Source of the DNA: Patescibacteria group bacterium
GTDB lineage: Bacteria > Patescibacteriota > Microgenomatia > UBA10105 > UBA927
Reading direction: 5' to 3'
Assembly (NCBI GenBank): GCA_023379025.1
Contig: JAMCTH010000004.1
Coordinates: forward strand, 83,740-128,197
DNA length: 44,458 nt
Below are positions 30,547-36,796 of the stretch, piece by piece. Positions within the stretch are counted from its first letter, which is position 1; the number at the start of each line of letters is the position of its first letter. The notes beneath the pieces are model-generated. The model was given only the letters and a program-made list of their open reading frames with translations, had not been told where the DNA came from and searched no databases. A program made the position numbers and the translations under genes.

Positions 30547-31482
30547 ATGTTCAAGTTCCGTCGGCCGAAAATCAATCTGTTCAATCTGATTATGGTGATA
30601 TGCGCGATCGTGATTGTTGTCAGTCTGACCAAACTCGCCACCAGTTTTATAGACGAGTTCGGACCTGACATCCAAGCACACTTCACAACTGCCAACGATC
30701 TGGAATCGACGAGAGTCGCAAACGCCCGCCCGTACCGAAACCTCGGGGATGTCGCCGAACTGAGGATGAATACCGATTTCGAAAGCGACATCAAGTGGAT
30801 GACGGTTGGATATGTCGCAAAATCCGACCTCAAAACCACATACAAGACCGATATCGGCGAGGGATACAGTGTCCTAGTCAATAACGCGCTTTCTTTTCAA
30901 GTCGACTGGGACGGAACAACTCGATTCACCTCGAGCAAAATCTATCCCAATCGAGCATTCCAAGCATTCACCGGAAACAGATCGATCGGGTTGTACCGGG
31001 TCGAAGACACCGGCTCAACGATCCAAGTTGAGCAGGGTATCTTGTGCGGAAAATCGCCGATTGAATCGTATCGCTATCCCGACGCAGGACTCGTGTACTT
31101 TGCCGGCCCGGGATGCAGTCCATTCTCGCCACCCTTGGACACATCGTCGTGGAACGGTACCGGCTATGTCTTGCTTTCGTTGTCGGACGCCAAGCTCGAA
31201 GTCGGCGAAAGCGGAGTCTTGGTTCTCACGGTCGACAACTTCGAGTTTCGTTTTCCGGACAGCAAAGTACCGGCGCTCTTGCAGGCGCGCATTGATCTCG
31301 CCAAAGTCGGACAACCCGACTACGCGTCTCTCGAGGTCCGATTCACGAGCGTCTATAGGATGAACCTTGTCAACGATGGTCAAACCCAGGCATGGGATAT
31401 CTCGTTTGATCGACCATCGATCATCTGGTCAGACGGACACGTATTGTACGTGGATCCCTCGGTCCGACCGGATTTGCAGTAG
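30547..31482 (+). CDS. membrane-anchored protein, 311 aa, foreign-looking
   Basis: An N-terminal anchor (about residues 10-34, INLFNLIMVICAIVIVVSLT) is followed by an extracytoplasmic beta-rich domain that I do not recognise. It has two Cys that could pair (ILCGKSPIES, AGPGCSPF). Base use is unlike the neighbours (frequent TCG, GAC, GTC codons), and the ATG is preceded by AGGAGG with 5 bases between, a canonical Shine-Dalgarno site that most genes here lack. The gene ends in a strong terminator. In style it matches the cassette at 14228-15857, so both may have come from the same kind of source. Confidence 0.75.
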   Translation: MFKFRRPKINLFNLIMVICAIVIVVSLTKLATSFIDEFGPDIQAHFTTANDLESTRVANARPYRNLGDVAELRMNTDFESDIKWMTVGYVAKSDLKTTYKTDIGEGYSVLVNNALSFQVDWDGTTRFTSSKIYPNRAFQAFTGNRSIGLYRVEDTGSTIQVEQGILCGKSPIESYRYPDAGLVYFAGPGCSPFSPPLDTSSWNGTGYVLLSLSDAKLEVGESGVLVLTVDNFEFRFPDSKVPALLQARIDLAKVGQPDYASLEVRFTSVYRMNLVNDGQTQAWDISFDRPSIIWSDGHVLYVDPSVRPDLQ

Positions 31483-31513
31483 TTCACTTCGCCCCCAACA
31501 AAAGCTAGATCCT

Positions 31514-31557
31514 GTGCCGAGCGGATACGCTCACAACAATCGCTCGGCACTCTTTTT
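31514..31557 (+). terminator. terminator of the 30547 gene
   Basis: GTGCCGAGCG (31514-31523) pairs perfectly with CGCTCGGCAC (31541-31550) over a 17-nt loop, followed by TCTTTTTG. The right arm begins the 43-nt repeat that recurs at 32094. Confidence 0.75.
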
Positions 31558-31588
31558 GAGGACCGGATCCGTTCGGCCTTCAAATTGA
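31546..31588 (+). repeat. 43-nt direct repeat, left of hicBA
   Basis: GGCACTCTTTTTGAGGACCG to CGGCCTTCAAATTGA. It matches 32094-32136 at 39 of 43 positions in the same orientation. The two copies exactly bracket the hicBA pair. Confidence 0.8.
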
Positions 31589-31624
31589 CATAGCACATTA
31601 CAAAAAGGGTGTAACAGAATGAGG

Positions 31625-31846
31625 CTAAAGAAGCTTGCGGAGCTCATCGATCGAGATCCCGAGAGGGTTCAGGATGCCTTTTTTGAGCGTTCCCTTCTTG
31701 ATGATTTTGTGGTTCGGAACGATTGCGATCCTGCCATCCGGATGGCACATTTTGATATGCGAACCGCGCTGGGATACGAGGGAAAAACCGAGCCTTTTGA
31801 GGACGCCGACCAACTGTCGGGCGGAAACGACCGGTTGCTTAGGCAT
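31625..31846 (-). CDS. hicA: HicA toxin (mRNA interferase)
   Basis: 73 residues with the small double-stranded-RNA-binding-like HicA fold. KQPVVSARQLVGVLKRLGFS is followed by QRGSHIKMCHPDGR with the catalytic His, then VPNHKIIKKGTLKKGILNPL and GISIDELRKLL. HicA cleaves mRNA until it is bound by HicB. The frame can be opened further upstream, but the conserved N-terminus begins at ATG 31846, which overlaps the end of hicB by 8 nt, as expected for coupled translation. The order is antitoxin first, then toxin. Confidence 0.92.
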   Translation of the reverse strand: MPKQPVVSARQLVGVLKRLGFSLVSQRGSHIKMCHPDGRIAIVPNHKIIKKGTLKKGILNPLGISIDELRKLL

Positions 31847-32072
31847 ACACGCGCACCGGAAGGACGAACTGCTTTTTGAAATCGTCATCGTCCGCTGCCT
31901 TACCGCCGCGGTCTTCGAGATACAACTCGATGGCTTCACGGATATGCCGGAGCGCATCATCAAAGGTTTCGCCCTGTGAAGCGCAACCGGGAAGGGACGG
32001 CACCCATACGGAAAATCCGCCATCCTTCTCTTCCTGAAATACGGCTGTGTATTCTAAAATCCGACGTTTCAT
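31839..32072 (-). CDS. hicB: HicB antitoxin
   Basis: 77 residues. The N-terminal HicB fold is clear: YTAVFQEEKDGGFSVWVPSL, PGCASQGETFDDALRHIREA and IELYLEDRG. A short C-terminal tail without a helix-turn-helix or ribbon-helix-helix follows, so DNA binding and autoregulation are doubtful for this version. TATGAT (32081-32086 on the minus strand) ends 8 nt before the ATG, the leaderless arrangement typical of this genome, so the pair looks adapted to the host despite its position between repeats. Confidence 0.92.
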   Translation of the reverse strand: MKRRILEYTAVFQEEKDGGFSVWVPSLPGCASQGETFDDALRHIREAIELYLEDRGGKAADDDDFKKQFVLPVRVYA

Positions 32073-32093
32073 ATAAGCCTATCATACCATATT

Positions 32094-32136
32094 GGCACTC
32101 TTTTTGGTGGCCGGATACGTTCGGCCTTCAAATTGA
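32094..32136 (+). repeat. 43-nt direct repeat, right of hicBA
   Basis: GGCACTCTTTTTGGTGGCCG to CGGCCTTCAAATTGA; four mismatches to the copy at 31546-31588. No terminator left arm is present here, so this copy looks like the duplicated one. Confidence 0.8.
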
Positions 32137-32250
32137 AAGGCAATACCGCTCTTTACCATACATAATCTGATGTACCCGCCGGGAATGGTACGGCACGCCG
32201 CGGTTCTGAATTCCGTTCGGAGCCGGAGCGCGCCGTATCAATTTTTCCGG

Positions 32251-32291
32251 AGGAGGTGATGAGGTTTTTTTCGCGCCGTCGTCGTTCGTAA
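32251..32291 (+). other. full-length anti-Shine-Dalgarno complement with a 10-codon ORF
   Basis: AGGAGGTGAT (32251-32260) is complementary to the 3' end of 16S rRNA over ten bases. The overlapping ATG at 32259 opens MRFFSRRRRS and a stop. The spacing is too short for normal initiation on this ATG, so a leader peptide, ribosome-holding site or decayed gene are all possible. It lies 52 nt upstream of the small membrane protein. Confidence 0.35.
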
Positions 32292-32342
32292 AAAAACACA
32301 GATTCGGGCGCTTTTCGAGGCGTCCACAATCAAGGATAAAAA

Positions 32343-32507
32343 ATGGGTTACAATCCGTACAGTGCACCGCTTCGGCGGGCGAGAATTATCAGACTTTGTT
32401 TTGGAATTCTCCTAGCACTGTTTCTGGCGATTGCGTGTAATTTCATAACTACCTATTCATTATTAACTGTAGTGCTCCCAGCACTGACGCAAACACCCCA
32501 TCCGTAA
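32343..32507 (+). CDS. 54-aa single-pass membrane protein
   Basis: MGYNPYSAPLRRARIIRLCF leads into a membrane helix (GILLALFLAIACNFITTYSL), with a basic N-terminal side (RRAR) predicted inside. AAGGA lies six bases before the ATG. It resembles the 36-aa peptide of the other foreign-looking cassette only in size and topology. The region 32137-32342 before it has T-runs and hairpins but no other gene. After it, CCACCTGGTGG and GTCCGA...TCGGAC inverted repeats lie at 32526-32604. Confidence 0.5.
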   Translation: MGYNPYSAPLRRARIIRLCFGILLALFLAIACNFITTYSLLTVVLPALTQTPHP

Positions 32508-32618
32508 ACAAGTCAGATTATGTACCACCTGGTGGGCCGGAAGGCTCAAAGAAGTTTTTCGGTCCACCAGTGTTTGTCCGAGGCTCCCGAACCGGAGGTT
32601 CGGACGAACAAAAATGCC

Positions 32619-32638
32619 GGCTTCAGGGTCGGACCCTC
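32619..32638 (-). repeat. REP copy 4 (partial)
   Basis: GGCTTCAGGGTCGGACCCTC: the core palindrome AGGGTCGGACCCT plus the left flank seen in copy 3. It lies 28 nt past the stop codon of the minus-strand gene at 32666. Confidence 0.65.
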
Positions 32639-32665
32639 GATCCCGTTCAAGGGCTTTCGCGGAAA

Positions 32666-33394
32666 TCATACATTGGCGGCAGTATTCATAATGGGAGCGT
32701 GGTGAACGGCAAACCCGGGGATTGTCGCTGCGAGAAAATCGAGGAAGGCCTCCCGCGCCTCCTGATTTGGTTCCGAATACCCGAGCGAGGTTGCCACCAC
32801 ATCGGAAAATACCGTAATTGCCATCTCGCCATGAGCCTGCTCGAGCTGTACCCTATAGTCATCCAAAAACTTTTCTGCCGCCTCAGGAGTCTGGAACCGG
32901 GCTAGAGCTATATCACGAAATCTTTCAACATATTCTGTAACCTTCTCAGAAGGCCATTGCCTGTTCACCCGCAACCATCCCGCATCATCGAACGTCCGAT
33001 CAAAAAAGACCGGTATCTCAAATGCAATATCTTTGTGTTCCGGAGCATCCGGATAACCCGGATCAAATCGGAACAGATACATGACGCCGGCCCTGCGGTC
33101 AAAGATATATTTCCACAGTGAATTATCCGGATAGAGTTCTTCCGACAGTACTGCTTCCACGCCTCCGCTAAATCTGGCTATTTCGTGTTGTAGTTCATGC
33201 GGCATGCGGATCGCAGTATAAAAGAATCCGATCCTAACAGTCAATTTTTGATCTTGACACGGAAACGGTCTATAATCCGACGCACGAAGAGACAACCGGG
33301 GGACACCAAACACGCTTCTAGACTCCGGACCAACTTCATATACATATGAATCATCCCGACCGCCCGCGCTGTCAAACTCAATTTTATGCATCAA
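32666..33394 (-). CDS. hypothetical protein, 242 aa
   Basis: A soluble alpha/beta protein without recognised family. It has VYEVGPESRSVFGVPRLSLR, the strand-rich LTVRIGFFYTAIRMPHELQH and a helical C-terminal half (EKVTEYVERFRDIALARFQT, AAEKFLDDYRVQLEQAHGEM). Its first 49 bp overlap the start of the divergent gene at 33346, and the promoter of that gene lies inside this coding region. A later start is possible but would remove a well-formed N-terminus. It ends near REP copy 4. Confidence 0.65.
   Translation of the reverse strand: MMHKIEFDSAGGRDDSYVYEVGPESRSVFGVPRLSLRASDYRPFPCQDQKLTVRIGFFYTAIRMPHELQHEIARFSGGVEAVLSEELYPDNSLWKYIFDRRAGVMYLFRFDPGYPDAPEHKDIAFEIPVFFDRTFDDAGWLRVNRQWPSEKVTEYVERFRDIALARFQTPEAAEKFLDDYRVQLEQAHGEMAITVFSDVVATSLGYSEPNQEAREAFLDFLAATIPGFAVHHAPIMNTAANV
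33248..33276 (+). promoter_or_regulatory. promoter of the 33346 gene, inside the opposite gene
   Basis: TTGATC (33248-33253), 17 nt, TATAAT (33271-33276). It lies within the coding sequence of the minus-strand gene and would give a leader of about 63 nt. Confidence 0.55.
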
Positions 33395-33873
33395 TCAGGG
33401 AAGGACAGTATGATGCATGGGACTCGATCGTCAGAAAACCATTGGAAGGACTGGTAAGCGCTGATTCCGTCCGGACGGTTATTGATCTTTACTGCGGCAA
33501 CGGAGTGATGACTGCCGCCGCCTTATCCGTCTTTTCCGAATGTACGGTCCATGCCGTCGATTTTTATGATGGCGTTTTGGCCCCGCCGTTACAGAAAGAC
33601 CCGCGCGTCATCTTCCATCAGGGACTGGTTGCCGATGTATTGGCCGCCGGTGCAGTTCCTCCTAGCGATCTTGTTATCATGGGCTTTGCCGGAAGGACGC
33701 ACGGCATGACCGAAGAAACAATCCTCTTCCTGCGCGCGGCCGTAGACGGCCTACTTCTCACATACGGAGACAATGCGTTTGTGGAGGTCAGATCGTATTT
33801 CCTGGATCATTTTTCCCTCCTCCGGCATGATTACGACCACGATCCCCTTGCCGCCGTCTACGTCGGCAGGTAA
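33346..33873 (+). CDS. SAM-dependent methyltransferase-like protein, 175 aa
   Basis: A compact Rossmann domain. VRTVIDLYCGNGVMTAAALS is methyltransferase motif I (hydrophobic-D-x-x-C-G-x-G), TVHAVDFYDGVL has the strand-2 acidic residue, DPRVIFHQGLVADVLAAG matches motif III, and SDLVIMGFAGRTHGM stands where the catalytic NPPY or similar motif would be. 175 residues is short, and no target-recognition domain is present, so the substrate is unknown. It overlaps the divergent gene at 32666 by 49 bp. Confidence 0.68.
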   Translation: MNHPDRPRCQTQFYASIREGQYDAWDSIVRKPLEGLVSADSVRTVIDLYCGNGVMTAAALSVFSECTVHAVDFYDGVLAPPLQKDPRVIFHQGLVADVLAAGAVPPSDLVIMGFAGRTHGMTEETILFLRAAVDGLLLTYGDNAFVEVRSYFLDHFSLLRHDYDHDPLAAVYVGR

Positions 33874-33931
33874 GCGCTCAATAGTTCAACGCGGAGCGTT
33901 GGATGTGGGGAGGGTGCCCGGACGGCTTCTT

Positions 33932-34135
33932 TCAACCGAATGGTTCCATCTTCTGTAACTCGGAAACATCATGGATAACCCCTTCCGGATCGGGCAATTC
34001 ATTAAGCACCTCCTGTACCACGCGGTCACCGTTCTCACTGACCCATGTTTCATAGGCTCTTATCTCTTCCTCTGACGGCTCAGGTCGTGTTCCGTGCTCG
34101 ACCGTTGCGCGCTTCCTGTGCCAATAATATAGGCT
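33932..34135 (-). pseudogene. gene fragment without a start codon, next to REP copy 3
   Basis: The minus strand encodes RKRATVEHGTRPEPSEEEIR, AYETWVSENGDRVVQEVLNE and LPDPEGVIHDVSELQKMEPF up to TGA at 33932. It is clearly protein-like, but no ATG, GTG or TTG lies in frame before the REP sequence. It looks like the 3' end of a gene whose 5' part was lost at the REP. The unrelated argS gene now lies directly upstream. Confidence 0.5.
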
Positions 34136-34156
34136 TCAGGGTCGGACCCTGGAAGC
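34128..34156 (-). repeat. REP copy 3, at the 3' end of argS
   Basis: TATAGGCTTCAGGGTCGGAC followed by CCTGGAAGC. It is the reverse complement of copies 1 and 2 except for the central base of the palindrome, and overlaps the argS stop codon by one base. Confidence 0.8.
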
Positions 34157-36141
34157 TACATCTGCTCGAGTGTTTCGATCCCCAAAAGATAGAGCCCGTT
34201 TTTGAGGACCTGAGCAGTGGCCGCAGTGAGCAACAGACGTAGCGTCATAGTGTCAGAAGGTGTCATTGTATCAGAGTTTTTCTTTGATACCCTGACACCT
34301 TGATACGTTGATGCCTTTCCTGTATCTCTGAGGATCGAGTGTTTGGCATAAAACAGGTTATACGCCTGGCCAAGGGAGAAGAGATACGTGCAGATCGTGC
34401 TCGGCGACAGGGTTTTGGCCGCATCGGCGACAACGTCCGGATAAAATACAAGAAGTCTTGCTATCGCGCGCTCCTCCGGATTAAGAAACACGCGGTCATA
34501 GTGAATTTCTTGTGATTTGGTCATTGGGATTTGAGATTTACGCAAGACGCTGCGCGCTCTTGCGTACGTATACTGGAGATACGGTCCGGAGTCACCTTCG
34601 AAGGAAACGGATTCTCCCAGATCAAAAGCGATTTCGGATTGTGGCGATACCTTAAGGAAAGAATATTTTACAGCCGCAACAGCTGCCTTATCGGCGATCA
34701 TATCTTGTTCCTCTTTTGTATAGTTTGAATTACTTTTTTGTAGAATGGTATATATTTCTTTTTTAGCTTCATCGAGGAGCCATTCGCCTAACACTACCTG
34801 CCCGGTACGGCTGCTCATCTTTCCATGCTTCAACTTCACCCACCCATAGATATAATGCTGTTGTTGATCTTTTTGAATTCCCAATAGCTCCTCTACTTTA
34901 AATGTAACCTTAAAAAAGCTCGCCTGTTCGGGACCAACTACATGAATGAGCTTGTCCAGATGACCAAATTCGGTAAATTCTGCAGGCGCTAGCGCAAGTT
35001 CTTTAGCCTCGTAGGTCGGTAGTCCCAGGCTATTGACAAACACCCGCGTGTCCAACCCATAAGGTTTGCCATAAAAGATAATTGCCCCTTCACTTTCCAT
35101 AAGCACTTTTTTCTTGACCGCTTCTCGCGCGCTGTCCACACCGGCCAAACACTCACTCTCAAAGTAATATCGATCAAAGTGAGAGCCAACACGCTTGTAG
35201 ATCGTTTCGAAATAATCAAGACTCCATTGCCTGGTTTCCTTCCAGAGATCATAGATTGTGCCCACAGCATCTTTATTTCCCTTCACGAGGCTAATATAGT
35301 CAAATGATCCCGCTTCAATCCCCTTCTCACGGGCAAAGCGCTGCGCTGATGCATAAATAAGAGCGTTATAGTCTACTATTTGCTCTTTTGCTTTCGGATC
35401 TTCCTCAAACGCGGTAGACCCGGCAGCATATGCCTTTCCTAGAAATTCGACTTTTTCTTTGACGGTTTTTGTTCGAATCGTTGGGATTTGAGATTTGAAG
35501 CTTGGGATTTGCATAAGCCCATACAGGGCTTTTGCTATATGCATGCCGACATCACCTTCATAATTTACTCTGATGACCTGGCTTCCCCAGGCCTCGAGCA
35601 GACGGATAAGTGATTCGGCAGTCGTGATATTGCGGAGGTGCCCGATATGAAAGGATTTGTGCGTATTCGGATGGGCATACTCGACCATAATCTTCTTCTT
35701 TTTAACTTGTTTATCCTGCGTGTCAACGAAGGATCGCGTACCATAGGCCTCACCGTCTTTTATCACTCTGACGATCGTCCTGCTAAGCGCAGCTTCGGTA
35801 AAAAAGATGTTTATGAACCCCGGCGGTACCACGTCAATGTGATCAATATCCTGGAGTAGTAAACTTACGGTCTTTTGTTGTGATATCTTCTGATCTTGAT
35901 TACTCCTATTCAGACCTTGATGTCCAGGCTTGGTCGTTGAGATTTGAGATTTGAGATTTGTAGAAACCTGTAGTGCTATATCCATCGGAGACTTTTTGAG
36001 CTGTTTTGAAAGCCGGAGAGCAATATTTGTAGTATAGTCACCATGTTTCGGATCATCGGAAATTTCGACCTCCGGCACAACATCTGGCACACCAAGGTCA
36101 GTAAGAACGGACTGGAGGAGGAAAGAGATCGCATGTTTCAT
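34156..36141 (-). CDS. argS: ArgS, arginyl-tRNA synthetase, with several translated insertions
   Basis: Class I synthetase charging tRNA-Arg. The order is N-terminal Add-1 domain, VEYAHPNTHKSFHIGHLRNI with the HIGH motif at about 165-168, VNYEGDVGMHIAKALYGL, the KMSKS-like KLKHGKMSSRTGQVV, and a DALR anticodon domain ending YLLGIETLEQM. 661 residues is about 90-100 more than usual. The extra residues map to repeat-type DNA: KSQISTTKPGHQGLNRSNQD (residue 64 on), SFKSQIPTIRTK, KSQIPMTKSQEI, and KASTYQGVRVSKKNSDTMTP in the anticodon domain. The ATG at 36141 is preferred over TTG 36156. TATGAT lies 14 nt upstream of it, and a second promoter with a structured leader lies farther up. Confidence 0.95.
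   Translation of the reverse strand: MKHAISFLLQSVLTDLGVPDVVPEVEISDDPKHGDYTTNIALRLSKQLKKSPMDIALQVSTNLKSQISTTKPGHQGLNRSNQDQKISQQKTVSLLLQDIDHIDVVPPGFINIFFTEAALSRTIVRVIKDGEAYGTRSFVDTQDKQVKKKKIMVEYAHPNTHKSFHIGHLRNITTAESLIRLLEAWGSQVIRVNYEGDVGMHIAKALYGLMQIPSFKSQIPTIRTKTVKEKVEFLGKAYAAGSTAFEEDPKAKEQIVDYNALIYASAQRFAREKGIEAGSFDYISLVKGNKDAVGTIYDLWKETRQWSLDYFETIYKRVGSHFDRYYFESECLAGVDSAREAVKKKVLMESEGAIIFYGKPYGLDTRVFVNSLGLPTYEAKELALAPAEFTEFGHLDKLIHVVGPEQASFFKVTFKVEELLGIQKDQQQHYIYGWVKLKHGKMSSRTGQVVLGEWLLDEAKKEIYTILQKSNSNYTKEEQDMIADKAAVAAVKYSFLKVSPQSEIAFDLGESVSFEGDSGPYLQYTYARARSVLRKSQIPMTKSQEIHYDRVFLNPEERAIARLLVFYPDVVADAAKTLSPSTICTYLFSLGQAYNLFYAKHSILRDTGKASTYQGVRVSKKNSDTMTPSDTMTLRLLLTAATAQVLKNGLYLLGIETLEQM
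34257..34301 (-). repeat. inverted-repeat insertion in argS, 3' part
   Basis: AAGGTGTCA (34257-34265) and TGACACCTT (34293-34301) are perfect inverted repeats, extended by TATCA (34269-34273)/TGATA (34285-34289) around an 11-nt loop. GTCATAGTGTCAGAAGGTGT and GATACGTTGATGCC flank it. It is translated as part of a stretch absent from ArgS homologues. Confidence 0.6.
34510..34541 (-). repeat. GATTTG-family repeat in argS, copy 1
   Basis: TTGTGATTTGGTCATTGGGA then TTTGAGATTTAC. The coding strand reads R-K-S-Q-I-P-M-T-K-S-Q-E-I. It is nearly identical to the intergenic copy at 12743. Confidence 0.8.
35479..35512 (-). repeat. GATTTG-family repeat in argS, copy 2
   Basis: CGTTGGGATTTGAGATTTGA then AGCTTGGGATTTGC. 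The coding strand reads Q-I-P-S-F-K-S-Q-I-P-T-I. Confidence 0.75.
35927..35962 (-). repeat. GATTTG-family repeat in argS, copy 3
   Basis: GGCTTGGTCGTTGAGATTTG then AGATTTGAGATTTGTA. The coding strand reads N-L-K-S-Q-I-S-T-T-K-P, inside the N-terminal domain. Confidence 0.75.
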
Positions 36142-36162
36142 AGTATGCAGCCTCAATCATAG

Positions 36163-36285
36163 CAGAGAAGAGGAATAATGAGAAGAATGGTGTGGTTCTG
36201 TCGACGGAGCGTCCGCTCAGAGTACCTCCCCTCAAAAGAGGAGGTGGTCCGAAAGGACGGTTCGTTCTGCCTTCTCTGCTCAACG
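36163..36285 (-). promoter_or_regulatory. structured region before argS (candidate RNA leader)
   Basis: On the minus strand AGCAGAGAAG (near 36279) can pair with CTTCTCTGCT (near 36170), closing a domain of about 110 nt. Inside it are three local hairpins: GTCC-TTTC-GGAC, ACCTCCTC-TTTT-GAGGGGAGGT and GAGCG-GA-CGCTC. A T-box is the usual control of synthetase genes, but its conserved TGGnACCGCG is not visible. If the nearer TATGAT promoter is used instead, this would be DNA only. Confidence 0.4.
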
Positions 36286-36295
36286 AGAAAAAAAT

Positions 36296-36324
36296 AGACT
36301 ACCACAAATAGCTACACCTGTCAA
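36296..36324 (-). promoter_or_regulatory. distal promoter of argS
   Basis: On the minus strand TTGACA (36324-36319), 17 nt, TAGTCT (36301-36296). It would give a leader of about 148 nt that contains the structured region. Confidence 0.5.
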
Positions 36325-36563
36325 TATCCTATAGCAATAGCTAAACAGTTTCCTACCAAAAATCCCCTCAGTATCCGCATGCGGACGCGAGGGGAGTATG
36401 GAACGCCGCAACAGTTGCCGTAGTTGGAGAATCCGCGGAATGAACCCGTGTTCATACCGCAAAATCGTCCAACTACTGCTTTTTCTTCCCTCCTGAGAGG
36501 AGCCAGACTGGCTACATAAAACAACACCAGTCCGTTTCCTATAAGGAGATGCAGTGCAAACAC
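36321..36563 (-). CDS. possible small membrane protein, up to 80 aa
   Basis: The frame has one strong hydrophobic segment (VFALHLLIGNGLVLFYVASL), a charged turn (APLRREEKAVV) and a Cys/Gly-rich tail (GRFCGMNTGSFRGF, NYGNCCGVPYS). Only a GTG at 36563 is available as start. It follows the frameshifted membrane gene at 36608 and may be the second half of the same decayed locus. No family recognised. Confidence 0.3.
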   Translation of the reverse strand: MFALHLLIGNGLVLFYVASLAPLRREEKAVVGRFCGMNTGSFRGFSNYGNCCGVPYSPRVRMRILRGFLVGNCLAIAIGY

Positions 36564-36607
36564 CCCAAGGATGCCTGCCGTCAGGCTTCCACAATCGCAC
36601 GTTTCTC

Positions 36608-36758
36608 TCAGTCTTCCAGATCATTATTGCTGACATCGTCTCCTTCCGGCCGGAGACTGACGACAATCTCTCGGTAAAGCACAAAGAGCATCAAGAGAGA
36701 TCCGGAAAGAAAAAACTGTTGCGATGTCAAAGAGCAACCGGTATAAAAGCATGGCCAT
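36608..36758 (-). pseudogene. small membrane-protein gene broken at an A6/T6 run
   Basis: From ATG 36758 the minus strand reads MAMLLYRLLFDIATVF. At a run of six T (plus strand A6, 36710-36715) the sense moves one base, and the other frame continues LSGSLLMLFVLYREIVVSLR and PEGDDVSNNDLED to TGA. The total length is 3n+1, as expected for one extra base in the run. This may be a real slip, programmed slippage or a sequence error. Confidence 0.4.
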
Positions 36759-36796
36759 GCTACCAGAGACAAACCGGTAAGTCAAAACGCACCTCT

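Noticed and set aside
32236-32342. Start of a longer gene at the AGGAGGTGAT site
   Set aside because: All frames following the site close within a few codons.
36157-36290. T-box riboswitch before argS
   Set aside because: No TGGnACCGCG-like antiterminator bulge or terminator was visible, so only a generic structured leader is proposed.
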